From the NCBI GenBank assembly GCA_903813345.2, contig CAIIXF020000007.1, positions 28,261,564 through 28,306,697 on the forward strand: a stretch of DNA of 45,134 bases. The letters run 5' to 3'. Shown in pieces: positions 1-12,960 of this stretch (positions within the stretch are counted from its first letter, which is position 1; every line of letters starts with the position of its first letter). The translations under genes were made by a program, and so were the position numbers. A model generated the notes under the pieces. It saw nothing but the letters and a program-made list of their open reading frames with translations. It searched no databases and was not told the origin of the DNA. Source of the stretch: Owenia fusiformis (Eukaryota > Annelida > Polychaeta > Sabellida > Oweniidae).

Positions 1-137
1 TTAAATATGTGCATGTCATTGGTCAAATTTGGCCGACGATCACTGATTGGCGCGGTGAGTTCACAGGTTTATTTTAGTTTGAAAGAGTGAAGACGAAGCT
101 CTCTTTTAAGAAGTGAAGTCAAACGAATGCAAAGGGT
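1..137 (+). repeat. Left copy of an inverted repeat seen at both window ends
   Basis: Near-identical in reverse complement to 44376-44569 from the first base to gcaaagggtag. Lacks 55 bp relative to the right copy, with the break at GGTCAA. Confidence 0.9.
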
Positions 138-704
138 AGGAATTTATAGTCAGATTCCTTTGTCTGCGATTCTTGATCGAAATTTCTTTGTTTATTATAG
201 AATCATAAGCCATATTTTATTTCAGGGGTAGTGGATTAAGGAGTACTGTATTTATAATGTTGGAGTGTTTCTGTAGTTTATCTTTTAAAACAATTTGCTT
301 GAGAAGAAGGTGATTCATCTATCTTCCCATACCTCTCATAAATTATCTGCATCAGGAGGATATTTCCTTAATTCTGTTCTTTTTAAAGTACATTTGGATT
401 GTAAGTAATTAATTAAAACAAACAGACTGCAGACTACTATGGCAACAAACCATTCCATGGTGATTGGACAATGTTGCAAAAAGTGCAAAAACTAGATTTT
501 TATTGATGTTTTTGTGGTTGAAATTGACATAGATTTATTTTAATTGTCTGTATCAGGTGTTGTTTGATAAAAAATGCTCGTTAGTTCACACCTGTATTGT
601 TTTGTCGCACCTGAGCGACTGATTAAGCATGAGGAATTAAATGATTTCTTTAATTGCAATTTTCTACGTGGATAGATTTTTATCATTTTCATCACAATTT
701 GGAA

Positions 705-886
705 TACAGTAAAACTTGTGTATAGTGAACATTTTTTTGCCAAGAAAAAACGTTCACTGTAGGTAGGTGTTCACTAGAGAGAGGGTAATTTATACAGAAG
801 TTAGTGGACTATGTGCGTAGGAAGGGTGTCCACTAGGGACAGGTGTTCACTAGAGAGAGGTGTTCACTAAGACAGGTTTTACTGTA
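705..886. mobile_element. CAGTAAAAC-type MITE, copy 1
   Basis: TA-flanked element starting TACAGTAAAACTTG and ending CAGGTTTTACTGTA, with several gtgttcacta motifs inside. TA flanks suggest Tc1/mariner mobilisation. Confidence 0.75.
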
Positions 887-2090
887 CTCAATAAATTGGT
901 CCATTTTAATAGTATGATTATACCTACTGTACTGTTTTTTTTGTTGTGTTTGGCATCGTACCAAAGTGTTAAATTTTGTCATATTAATGGTTTGTTTCTA
1001 GGACTACCTCAGGGAGATAAATTTTATAGCTATTTCTGGTCCATACCAGGACACAAACAAACCAGTTAAATATTTTTGTCAAACACATTCCATAAAAGTA
1101 ATCTCCCAGCATTAAAGTAAGTGGGGGCAGCACCCACCTGAGATTTTGAAAATAGGCTTGCACCCACCTGAAAATCCATTTGCACCCACTTGAAGATGAG
1201 AATAATCATGAAAAATGGGCATATTTTGACTAATCTTGGTTTGAATTATGAAAATGAATTTTGCACCCACTTGAGAAAAAATTCTGTGGAGATCACTGCA
1301 TAACAACACCCACATTTGTGAAATATGGTGTCAAATACCCAGAGGCTAGTAATTAAAATCAAACTTGAAAAGGGTATATAAGGTCTGTAGCCTGGATCAA
1401 CAGAATATGTATGCACAAATACCAATAGGAAGGTACCAAAAATGGCTATAGAACACGGCAAGAAAAACAAAACACCTAAGCGAACACCATTCATAAGGAA
1501 AACAAACCCCAACTATCCCACTATCCCAACGTATTCAAATGTCCAATTTTTGTTTATGTTAAGAGATATATATCTCAATGCAGAAAAATCGAGCATAGTT
1601 TTGTAAAATATCAGGTCAGCTTATCTATGTTTAGATATCCTGGCAGATCCAGGTTCAATAACATGAGAGTAGCATTAACTCTGATACCAGGGAAGATGAT
1701 TACGAAAACACTGTATCTTTTCCTTCTGTGTTTATACGAATTGCCTTCAAAGGTGTTTCCGTATCAGCTACATTTGATGCTCTCATTGCCTTTATCTTGC
1801 AAGTCAAGATGATGTTTGATCTAAAAATGTAACATCTGGTATGGCAAGATCTGTATATTTGATTGAACACCTCTCTAGTCCGAACACCCCTATTGCCGAA
1901 CACCTCTCTAATCTGAACATTTCTGTAATTTCAACAATGATCTAACCTTAACACTTATTTATAGCCTTTTAGTTATTTGGTTTTACATTCTTATTCTCCC
2001 TTTGACTCCAGTGTCAAAAATATGAAAAGTGAATACTTTTTAATCCGAACATATTTGTCCTATCCCAGTGGTGTACATAATGAGATCCCT

Positions 2091-2450
2091 TTTATTATGT
2101 CACCATCGAATGTGGTGACGTTGTTATAGTCTCCAAACTTTTGTGGATGGTGTTTGGCATAAGGCGGTAGGTGGTCGGCATTCAGAGGGCTCCCCAAGAG
2201 GGGGCAGTGAAGACGCTTTAGTCACTTTAAAAGTTTCAAAATTGTCATTTGTCACATTTAAAATTTACTTGTCATATTTTGTCAGTTTTATTCCTTCTTT
2301 GTCATATTTGCGCATTTTTAAATACCCCAAAGTCACATTTAGTCACATTTTAGGGGCCACCCGCCTTATCACACACCCCTTGAGGAGTCCCATTCAGCTT
2401 TTGTAGCAAATTACAGGTGATGACATTTTGCATGTTAATGCCTAATGTTC
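2091..2450 (+). repeat. Dispersed GTGACATTTTGCATGTTAATG repeat, copy 1
   Basis: Contains tatgtcacca..gaatgtggtgac, a tgtttggcat segment and ends acaggtgatgacattttgca tgttaatgcc. Interrupted by the MITE at 2186-2390. Confidence 0.65.
2186..2390. mobile_element. MITE nested in a dispersed repeat, 205 bp
   Basis: Flanked by CATTCAG (2179-2185 and 2391-2397). Ends are imperfectly inverted (AGGGCTCCCCAAGAGGGG / CACCCCTTGAGGAGTCC). The interior repeats gtcacattt/gtcatattt. Removing it and one CATTCAG restores the order found in the related repeat at about 15090, which supports a true insertion. Confidence 0.7.
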
Positions 2451-4870
2451 TGTTGTAATTAAATGCAACTTTCTTTGGATGCAAGGTCACTCTCTCTCTT
2501 TTAACTTTATGCAGAAAAAATGTTTAAAAAATAAAATAAATAGTAACATGCGATATGAATTTATATTTCAGAAAAGGTTGTCAATGTTTGATTTATTGCA
2601 GGTTTATTTGAAAAGAATTCAAACAATCATTCAAACAGTCATTTTTGTGTACATATATGAATAAGTCTTTGATGAACTTGAACCTGAGTGTTGAGGTATA
2701 TATATATATGGGCTGTTGTAGACATACTGTGTTTGTAACATATGTTTGATGGAACATTGCAAATCATAATAAACCAAACCTTTGAGAAATGTCAAACAGG
2801 ATGGTAAAGCTGCAGGATTTTTAAACTTGAATTGATAGGAGCTAGAATGTATAGAGTGGCATATATCATAGCTACTTAAAATCATTTCGAAGAATTTAGC
2901 ATATAGTATCACAACTATTTCGAAGTTGCTCCTGAGTTAACATCTTCAATGTTAGAGTTTATATTTTCTTGTACTGCACAGAACACATGATGTAAGCTGA
3001 TGAAGCAAGTTCTATCTTCATCCAGCACCACAGCCAGAAATTGTAAACACTCACAACTGACAGACAGGTCACGACTCAACATCGACATGGAATTCTAGTG
3101 TACAAATCTAAACTTGCATGAGGACATTGTTCCGGATTGCTAAAAGAGGATACTTAATGTAGCATATAACAATATTTCGAAGAATTCTAGCAAAGATGTT
3201 GCATAAACACTTGAAAATTTGAGCTGCAAGAGAAATCATTTTAAACCGACCGCAAGATTAAAAGTTTGAGAAAAGATTTTCTTTTAACAAAGGATACCCA
3301 TACGAGGTATATATATGACGAAAAGAAATAGAAGAAGGCGTATACCAAAATGCAGGTAAGACAAAGATCTGACTTGTTCAACATTCAACGTTTTTTAAGC
3401 ACCTACTTATATTATATGTCAAAACATCTGTTATTTTCTCTGGAAGTTATCTCTAGCTAGATGATAAACTCTCTTGGAACCAAGCTCATCTTTTGATAAG
3501 ATTCTTTCTAAAAAACATATACCTTGTTGAAATTTCAAACAAATGAAGTGATTCTACAAGTGATGTTTGTTTTTTTAAAATAAAGTGTGACACTGTTGAA
3601 CTAAAGGATTTATATTGAACTTCAACATATTTAGTTGAATCACAAAATAGATTGCAGAATGGACGATTTTGAAGGATAATACAATGGCGTAGAATTCTTT
3701 TTGGAAGGTAGTTCATCTATAGAGGTTACAGTGTTGTAAATGTATGTTTTAGGGTTAAAGGAACTGAAACTCATTGAAACACATATGCTACTTAGTCATC
3801 ATTTAGTCCTGTATTTAGCTTGGTACATGCTTTTCCTAATTTCCTCCATCTCCTCTTTCTTATCTTCATTGTTATCATTCCCATTTGTCCCTCTTTCCTC
3901 ATCTCCCTTCATCCATTCTCACCCTCTTTATTTCTCTCTCCTAGTCCTTGCTATTGATCCCTCCCCTCATCTCCAAATTTATCCCTGCCCACTCCTCTTT
4001 TTCCATCCACATTTTCCTCTCCTTCTGATATCACAATTCCGATTTTGGCAGCTTCCAGCCTCTCGTTTTACTGATTGAACTTTTGCAGAGAAAACAATAA
4101 TGACATAAAACATTATTTTCTGAATCCTGATCGATGTAACTAGCAAAAGTCAAAGTAACCCTGAGCTACTGATTGTTTTCATAGGCTGCATCCTGACAGA
4201 ATACAGTAGTCAGGGATCAAGTAGTCCCCTTATAACACCTACTCACAATTTGCTAGCTTCTTGTTGTTTTGATTGAAGATGACTTGCCAAGATCTCTATA
4301 CTGGCCTGCTAATGGGGAAAACAGGATTTTAACTGCATGGCAAGATCCACATTCTCAAAATAGTCAATTCTTTCATGGATTCTTTGTTACATGACACAAC
4401 AGTCGACAGATTTTGACAGTGTTTACAGACTGTTGGAATCTTGTCTCGTGATAAGTCATCACTTGGGCAATTGTTGTACCTGCTGTATATTCTATCTCTT
4501 GCTTAATACTTGTAATATAAAAAAGAATGTTTGTGATTTGCTGAAACATATAGAATTTGAAAAAGTATTAACAAAAAGAGCTTTAGATGGATTAGATTAA
4601 TATACAATCTTCTATAGTATCTAAAAGATTTTGTCAATGGATTTGAGCTGATAATTATAGACTCAACGAAAAAATTGTTTTGTAATAAAGATACTTGGAT
4701 GTGCTCATATTGCCAAGTCAGGAGTATACTGTATACAAATAGTGAAAGTTCTGCCAAGGCTTTACCCATGCATAAGTGACTACCTCTAGTGTGTATTATC
4801 ACTAAAGTTGATGGTTAGTTGCCTATCATATCAGTTGAAAACAAAAAGTTGGCTGCATGTTGTAGACTTT

Positions 4871-4935
4871 TCACTACCCTTTGTATTCATTCGACTTTGC
4901 CTCTTAGAAGAAAGCTTCGTCTTCAGGTAGTTTAT
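4871..4935 (-). repeat. Partial third copy of the window-end repeat
   Basis: On the - strand reads ctgaagacgaagctttcttc then gaatacaaagggtagtg, matching the inner part of the 1-137 repeat with about a dozen differences. Confidence 0.6.
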
Positions 4936-6074
4936 AGCTATAGACTGCATGCAGGATAAATTTTCTCTGATTTGACTTTTCCATTTGGTTAAATCGTATA
5001 TTGGATATTTTACCTGTATAGTACACCTGGTACTGGATGATAGGAACTCACCTGAGTGGAATTACAGGTAAACGTCTATATATTAGTGGGTTATTGTTTA
5101 TGATGACATTTATGTCTGCTTTGTTTGTCAGTGCATCTTGCAGGTTAAGTCACCTTAATAATGGTCACCTTGGTAACAAAGTGGAGTGTTTGTGATTTAT
5201 TTTATGAGTGGGTGCAGAATTCACATTTTCACAGTTCTGACTATGATTTGCCAAAATATATGTCAATTTTTGATGATTTTCCAATTTTCAAGAGGGTACA
5301 GTTCGGGTTTTCAATTGGGTACAAGTAGGTTGTCTTGGAATATGACCATTGTACAATGTTTCTCCAAGTGGCTTCAACTTACTTCCTGCGAAAGCTATGT
5401 GGATTTTGATATAATAGCTTTTCCATGGCGCACTTGGGCAGCTGAATAATAGTGACCCTTGAAACACAATAGTCGATCAGCGGCTTACTTTTGGTCTCTA
5501 ACTGTGTCTTCCATCAGTATCATCAATCCGTGCATTGGAGCACTGAAATACTTCTTTTTCGATCAAGACTTGTAAAATGTTGATCAAGTGAATATTTTTT
5601 CAACCCATTTCCATTATGGCGGTTTGCCATAAATTATGTAAAATGTATCTAGAAGTGTTTATTAAACATAGGTGTTCACGGCAGAGGTGTGTTCACTAAG
5701 ATATAGTTTTCTGTAACTTAAATTGATAACTCTTAAATACATGCATGCATATGTAGACTAACTGACACTGAAAAAATATTAGCTTATTGGAAAATGGAAA
5801 TGTGTTTCATATAAATGTCATAATGACCTGTCGAACAGAAACTAAAATAGCATTAACAGGAACAAATATTTTCAGAAAATCGATCATTCCAGCTGCTAAT
5901 CACGGAATCTTAAATATGGGAAGTTACTTATTCATATGAAAAGTCTGCAATTAGTCTATTTATTGTCTATACTATTTTGTTCTTTTAATGCACTTTTTAT
6001 GATTCATACAGTCAGCATAAAATAATTAGACATGGTTTTGTATCATTTAAATGAGATATTATTAACCTCCAGGC

Positions 6075-6215
6075 CCATAGCCAGCTTTTGTCAAGGTTCT
6101 CTTTTCAAAAAACTCCAGAGGGGTTCATATTTTTTAACACAATGGCCCAAAATCTCTTGAAAAGTGCTCAGAATTGTGAAAACTGCATGATTTTGAGAGA
6201 AATTTTGGCCAAGGG
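6075..6215 (+). repeat. Dispersed repeat pair, member 1
   Basis: Shares aggttc.tttt, gcccaaaatc.cttgaaaagtg and aaaactgcat..ttttgagagaa with about 7765-7880. Function unknown; probably old transposon relics. Confidence 0.5.
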
Positions 6216-6451
6216 GTCCTTTTGTTTAATTCATTCTGACCATTAACAATAATGATATCGTGTCTAGTTGATTTATCATTATTTGAGTTAATCATATTAA
6301 TTCTATGACCAATACGGATTATTACTAAGCCATATTAATTAAGACAATGTATGTGGCCACCTCTTACACATCTTTACATTTATGAGTAAATTGCACATTT
6401 CCAAATGTATGACTAAATCTCATCTTTCCTCAGAACATTTTGTCTAAATCT

Positions 6452-6650
6452 ACTACCCTTAACTAGTAGTACTAATAGTTATACTCTGAAGAGCAATGAG
6501 TATATAATTTTGGTATAAGACTACCCTTAATTTGACAGACTAGCAGTATTAATAGCTACCCTCTGAAGAGCTATGAATATACACTTTTTGAATAAGACTA
6601 CCCTCGAACCTGGATGCTAGGAGTACTAATTACTCATCTCTGAATAAGGC
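6452..6650. repeat. Degenerate ~80-bp tandem repeat
   Basis: Three diverged units of (gact)acccttaa.ttgacagactag.agtactaatagctac.ctctgaagagcaatgagtata, starting near 6458, 6527 and 6596. Confidence 0.7.
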
Positions 6651-7764
6651 AGAATGATTCCAGCTTTGATATGAAGGCAGAAGATATAAAATTTTAGAAT
6701 AGTAAATGAATTTTATTTATACACTAAAATGAAATGATCCAGAGTTTTTTTAAGACAATTAATTTTTTATCTTTATAGATTTTAACTCAGTAAACATAGG
6801 ATATGGGTTTATGTTTGTTGTTATATCTAATTTCTACTGTAAATGTGCAAAAAATAATTCAAACTTACGATAATTAGATATTTCAATGCATTCCATTGTT
6901 TCAACTCTCTTATTCACAAAACTAATTCAATTCCCTCTTGGTGTAATATTGTCAATTCACATAAACATCTTGCCTGTCGAACCCCTTATTTTTAATGGAT
7001 TGTGTTGTTTTCATCTATCTCTTCTTGTGCTTTAGGTTCATGTGTTTTAGTTATTCCCTGTTGAACATTTAACAGCATTATTACTGAGATGTATGTATGT
7101 CATTCTAGTTCATTTATTTGAAAATGGTATAATGGTCATGTTTTAACAAACATATTAGGTAGAAATGAGGAGAATGGCAATATATACAGGAAGTAAACAT
7201 TGTTGAGTCACCGTTAAACTATGATTTATTTATACACAAAGGATAGAAAATTAGATTCTGCATTTAGATTATAGAGAATAATACAAAATAACATCAGCTA
7301 CGTACTCTGTTTTGTTGCAAGGGTATAGAACTGTAATTGGGCTTTGTCATTAAGTTTTTGTGATAATCCATTCCGTACATATTTATCTTGGACTTGTTGT
7401 TCAGAATCCAATAATAAGAGGATATTATGAGTGTCAACATAGCATGAAATAATCATTAGTGCCATCCAGCAGTTGTTGGCTTGAGCATCTACTCTACTCC
7501 TATTGTCTGCCCTTGTCTGTTGCCTCTCCAGGGTTTTAGGCTCGCATGATCAGCATGAAATATCTAAACCCCCTCCCACTATGTATTTCTCTGCAAAGCA
7601 TCTAATTGGCAGGTTAAAATATGTTTTTTAGATGAGGATCTTGTACCTATAATTAAAAGCAATTCTAACTCAACTACACATACATTGAGTTAAGTTATCA
7701 CAAGGGCTTGATGCAAGAGTACTTGGTCAGGCCTGAAGTCAGCTCTTGGGTTTTAGTTTTGTTT

Positions 7765-7880
7765 AAAATTCTAGGAGGTTCAATTTTGATCATTTTTGCC
7801 CAAAATCACTTGAAAAGTGCTCAAAATGAAAACTGCATAAAAAACTGCATATATTTGAAAGAATTTTTGACCTGGGCAGT
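7765..7880 (+). repeat. Dispersed repeat pair, member 2
   Basis: See the related segment at 6075-6215; same orientation, diverged. A short open frame here is not considered coding. Confidence 0.5.
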
Positions 7881-8487
7881 TCAAACCCCCTACCCCCATG
7901 AATTTGAAGTAAACTGTATTCAGGTTTTCCTCTCTAAATGTGGTACAACTCTATACTCATCATAGTGGTTCTGCAAAAATTTTGAGAAAAGGCAGACCTG
8001 TATGCAAGAATTCAGAAATTTGATAAAAAATGGATTATTTCCACATGTCTTTTTGTAGAGGAGAGCTTTATAAAAAGTGAAGTATCACATTTCTCAATGA
8101 AAACTTCGTATTAATACTCTAGAATTAAAGTGATATTGAATGATGTTGCATTATCATTAAAACAATGTAAAGATAGAGCTAAAATTCTGGTGAAATCTCA
8201 GAGTTCCTTTGTCCGGATATTTACCTAGACAACACTTGAAGAAAAATTGATAATGTCATTATAAGAGTAACAATAGGTATAACGTATTTTTTGTATTCTG
8301 ACAGTTGTCTCATGTTTTGTTAAGGGAAAATTGCTCAATAGTCTGTCTCAGAAGTACTTCAATGTTGGGGACCATCTCATAAGATCGCTGCTAGAATATT
8401 GACTTTCTTGATGTAGTATGGAGGGGCCATAGTAAGCTAATCCGACATTGATGTTATCATTCTCTGGGATTTTCAGACTTTTAGCAC

Positions 8488-8640
8488 CTATTATGTCACC
8501 ACAATATGTGGTGACATATTTGTCACTACAACATGTGGTGACATATTGGATGGCGTTGGGCAGTCAGCATTTGCATTCGGTGGTCTGTGTCTGCAACAAA
8601 TGGCAGGTGGTGACATTTCGCACGTTAATGTCTTGTATAT
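8488..8640 (+). repeat. Dispersed TGCATGTTAATG repeat, copy 2
   Basis: tatgtcaccacaatatgtgg duplicated, then caacaaatggcaggtggtga ending catttcgcacgttaatgtcttg. Confidence 0.65.
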
Positions 8641-9849
8641 CATCTCGATAGACATTGAGTAAGTCAAGTTATGAATTCAAATACCTTATAAAAACAATAT
8701 ATGCTTTCTATATTAGGTTTTGGCGCCTCTTATACCTTAAGTTTGGGACCTACCTTACGTTTTATATAGTACTATATATTACATTTACAATACATTTTGG
8801 GGCCTCTTATACCTTACGTTTAAGGCCTATCATACCTTGTCTTGCTCTAGACTCCCCTGTTATCTTTACCAACAAGAGTGTGAGGTGTAGAGCCAAGTAG
8901 TGGGAGAGGGGGAGGCAGGAGGGGGGGGGGGGGGTCACAAGGGCTTGTAGCTAGACTATATCATACTTTTAGTTTTTGGGGTCAACTTATATCTTATGTT
9001 TTTTAGATTCTTACCTTACCCTCCTTCTTCCCCCTTCCCCTTATTCATGAGTTACGTGAAAGACAAAACATTTTATTGATCACAAGTTGCAAAGTTTGAA
9101 TGGTTTGTGCTTTTATGTGGCTTTATTGACAAGGAAGAGACAATTATCTGTAACATTTGATTTATTTCATTTCTATTAACTCTAAACTCTAATTGGTACT
9201 AAGGTTTAATTGTTTGCTAGAATAAATGAAGTAATCGGAGGATATTATATGAGAAGTGCTGGCTTACCACAAGTCTGATTGGCCCTGATAAAACAGAATT
9301 ATTTATTGTATAACTCTTGTTTCGAACGTAAAATAACATGATTGTCTGTCAGGAGACAATAAAAGGATTATTTATATTTGAATGAACGCTGTAATCAAAA
9401 CTTTTTGTCGTGAAATGAAGAGTTAGAATTATGGTGTATATTGGAATTTCTGTAAGAGCTCTTTATGACAAGCGCCACACATAATAACAGTTAATACGAA
9501 AATTGGTGGTCAGTCGCCAGCGATCTGAGCAATAGACACTTCCTAGCCGATCAGTCTTTCTTTATACTGTATAAGTGTCAATAAAATAAAGGAGAAAATG
9601 GTTAAAAAGTCATCAGGTTGTAACATCTCTTTGATTCATTACCCGCAGATCTGTAACGGTGGATATTAGCAGATATTAGGAAACGATTTGACTTGATTTA
9701 CTGATATTGGATGTATTGATGTCAGTGTGATATGGAAAACGAAACATGGTCATGGTAAGATAATCTCTATTTGTAGTCATATATACAGCTATTCAAATTT
9801 GATAACCATGCATTCAGTAACATAGGATGATTTTTTATATCACCATTAT

Positions 9850-9957
9850 CTTTTGTGTTGATGGTGTTCAGCCCTTGGTGTTCATATTTGCCAATCTTGC
9901 ATCTGTGACTGTAACAAATGGCAGGTGGCGACATTTTGCATGTTAATGCCTTGTTTA
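9850..9957 (+). repeat. Dispersed TGCATGTTAATG repeat, copy 3
   Basis: gatggtgttcag at the left and aacaaatggcaggtggcgac attttgcatgttaatgccttg at the right; same orientation. Confidence 0.65.
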
Positions 9958-10729
9958 GATTTGGCATGGTTTTGTTCAGTCTCTTGGCAAGACTATTTTG
10001 TAAAATTGTTGCTGATTTATTATCGTCTTGACTTGTATTGTATTGGATGTCATTATTTTGCTTTTGTTCAAAGACAAATGAGAACTTACAAAATGTCAAC
10101 ATAGCATCTTATATGGATCTAATTTCATTGAGTTACATTTCAGCAAAATTGCCTGTTGGAATTCTCAGCTTTTGTTAGACTTCCATAGCCAGTCATTGAT
10201 TGATCTGAGGAAAAGGTTTTTAACAATACAGGGAACATAATTATTAAAGCTACATTCAGCATTCCATCAGATCTTAGTCATATCTTGGTATATACTTCCT
10301 CGTGCATGCTTTTGGATGAGTCTTAGTCTTAGAGTGACCCAGGGATACGTGTAGTTCAGTGGGTTTGGCTGAGTCAGCCACTTTCACCAATTACTAAATG
10401 CTATTGACTATTGATCTGTTGAGGAGTCTATAGTGGCTCAAATTGGTCAAATTTTGTTGATATTATCTTTATAGACCATTGCACATCTTGATTAACAAGT
10501 TCAAGTATTCCAACCTCATACTACCTTGGAAGTAGAAGATGTCTTACTACAGCAGTGGCGGATCACATTGGATATGGCGGGGGGGAGAATGATTTTTGGA
10601 CCCAAAATTTCAAAATTGCGGCCATACATTTTCTTCCGGACTTGTTTAAATATTTAAAATCAAAATTTGAGAATGAGATGAAGAAAAATTCTGGGGAGAG
10701 CATACCTAAATGTTGAATCACCTTATAAA

Positions 10730-10894
10730 ATGAAGTTAATATATGAAGATGAACTGAGAAACACAGATCCCCTGCCTAATATCAAATACTACCTAAATAA
10801 CCTGCACATTTGCCAATACTTGCGCATCAAGGGAGTGTGGAAGCAATACGATGCAGACAACTTCAAACATCAGGCTGGTTTAAATGTCCATTAG
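10730..10894 (+). CDS. 54-codon ORF of unknown origin
   Basis: ATG-to-TAG frame starting MKLIYEDELRNTDPLPNIKY and continuing with LHICQYLRIKGVWKQYDADN, ending HQAGLNVH. The amino-acid mix (Trp, Tyr, Cys, balanced charges) looks protein-like, unlike the low-complexity shadows around it. No splice acceptor or donor of quality flanks it and I do not recognise the family. It could be a relic of a transposon-encoded or retroposed protein. Confidence 0.25.
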   Translation: MKLIYEDELRNTDPLPNIKYYLNNLHICQYLRIKGVWKQYDADNFKHQAGLNVH

Positions 10895-11546
10895 TTGGCT
10901 CCAGTTATAGACACATCCTTCTCATTTGTCAGTGCAGTCTAAGATATGAAATATAAATCTATTTTTTTCTTTTCTTTTAGAAGGCGGAGGTTTTTTATCT
11001 TCTTTTTTCATCCCACGATCTTGCAGATGTGTATATTTTGTGAGGTTATGCGTTGATGCCATGCTGAAGTATGTAGCCATCAATGAAAATAAAGATATAT
11101 ATTAACTCTAGATATATATTAACTTACTATTACATTAATTTGATATAAAGATAAAATCTTTATCTTCTTAAAAGCTGATAAAGGACCATCAGCTCCTGAA
11201 GAAGAATATCAGATATTTTTCAAATCATCCATTTGGAAAGTAACTTCCCATTGTCTTTGAAAATGAACAAGAATTTCAGCTTTGCATTTATGAATGTTGC
11301 TCATTGTGTAATAGTGCAAGGTCAAGGTCATGTTCTGCCAGGAGATAAGATCTCAATGCCTCATACATAGAGAGTTCCAGCAAATGAGAGATCCTTATCT
11401 AAAATTGGCCAATAATTTATTTTTGATTGTTAGTTATCCAATGAAAGATATAGAGATCTAATCATGGTCATGGAAACAAGCTTTGATCATCTTCACTATT
11501 TCATTACTCTTGACATAAATGGGTCATGTATTGTGGTTGAGAAATA

Positions 11547-11732
11547 TACAGTAAAACCTGTAAATAGTGAACACCTATTGAGCCAAAAAGTGTTCACTGT
11601 AGGTAGGTAGGTGTTCATTACAGAGAGGGTATTTAATTTTTTGCTAGTCAATGTTAAATGTGCCTTGAGGTGGTGTTCATTAAACACAGGTGTTCACTAG
11701 AGAAAGGTGTTCGCTAGGACATGTTTACTGTA
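11547..11732. mobile_element. CAGTAAAAC-type MITE, copy 2
   Basis: TACAGTAAAACCTG at the left, CATGTTTACTGTA at the right, same internal gtgttcact motifs, similar length to the copy at 705. Confidence 0.75.
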
Positions 11733-11873
11733 CTTCATATTTTCCCTGGATCAATCTCAACATCAGTTATCACCATGCTTTGTTATTGATGTAATCTTGC
11801 CAGTTTAAGAGCCTTTCTTAGTCCTCAATATGGCAGCTGCAATGTCAGGGTGCCTCTGTGCTTTATAGCAAAC

Positions 11874-12060
11874 TACAGTAAAACTAATAGCTGAAGTAAA
11901 CTACTTGAACAGACTAAATGTGTTTTCATTAGGGGGTTTTACATTATAATGTTCGATAAGATATGAGTCCATAAGAAATCGATAAATGATGTCACAAATG
12001 TGTTCATATTTAAAAAGTGTTCATTTCAGAGATGTGTTCACATTCAGAGGTTTTACTGTA
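11874..12060. mobile_element. CAGTAAAAC-type MITE, copy 3 (diverged)
   Basis: Starts TACAGTAAAACTAATAG and ends CAGAGGTTTTACTGTA; internal tgttcat motifs are degenerate. Only about 140 bp after the copy at 11547. Confidence 0.6.
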
Positions 12061-12471
12061 GTAATCAATTGGAGTTAAAGCCTATACCAAGTTCACCTTC
12101 AATGGAGTTCATGGTGTGCTCATACTTTGTACATATGTAACCTTCATTGATAAAGATCTGATCAGCCCTCCCCAAAGCCTGAAGTAACAAGGGAACTTGA
12201 AATTTTTCAGATCAGAATCAACTCTTGCTACAAGACTGTGTACCACCCCCCCCCCCCGCCCCCTTATGTGCTTCACCTTCACCAGTAGATGAGGGAAGGG
12301 AGGTCCAGGGTCTTAAGCAATTAGACTAGACTATCTATATCTCTGTTCAATTCAGGAGGATTTTGAATTACACTGGTATTATATTTTGGTTTGTAACACA
12401 TCCATTTTGTATCTTATTTGAACGTAAGGAGCTGAGTTGACTAAATTTGACTTTGTTTCTCCTCCAGGTTA

Positions 12472-12960
12472 CAGAATGTAACTCCCACATATTATGTTCC
12501 TATTGCAGAAAGTAACCCCACATATTGTGTCCCTGGCTTGCAGAATGTAACCCCACATATTGTGTCCCTGGCTTGCAGAATGTAACCCCACATATTGTGT
12601 CCCTGGCTTGCAGAATGTAACCCCACATATTGTGTCCCTGTATTGCAGAATGTAACCCCACATATTGTGTCCCTGGCTTGCAGAATGTAACACCCATAGA
12701 TTATGTTCCTGGATTGTAGAATGTTATTCCAGCCATACATCTTGAGCCATCTTGTTCCTGACCTGCAAAATGTAATCCCCACATATTGTGTCCCTGGTTT
12801 GCAGAAAATTATATCTTTTGTTTCAGACTCTATATTACCCCCTTGTATCATGTGTCTGGGTTTTACGGAATTTTATCTCCATATACTGCCTCCCTGGATT
12901 ACATAATATAAACCCAAATATTATATCCCTGGGTTGCAATATGTAACCCCCATATAAAGT
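12472..12960. repeat. 35-bp minisatellite
   Basis: Units of cagaatgtaaccccacatat + tgtgtccctggcttg, well conserved at 12510-12690 and decaying to 12960. Because 35 is not a multiple of 3, the array is open in several - strand frames, which creates spurious proteins. Confidence 0.93.

Noticed and set aside
3315-3354. Possible 5' coding exon MTKRNRRRRIPKC followed by gtaaga
   Set aside because: Good donor and an ATG, but no family similarity and its phase (2) does not match the phase-0 entry of the exon at 15634; kept only as a note.
3740-4078. 112-codon + strand frame rich in Ser, Leu and Phe
   Set aside because: Pyrimidine-tract artefact with no homology or splice context.
12469-12851. Overlapping - strand frames of 65-119 codons with CKPGTQYVG-type repeats
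   Set aside because: They are translations of the 35-bp minisatellite, open in several phases because the unit lacks stops; no splice or start context.
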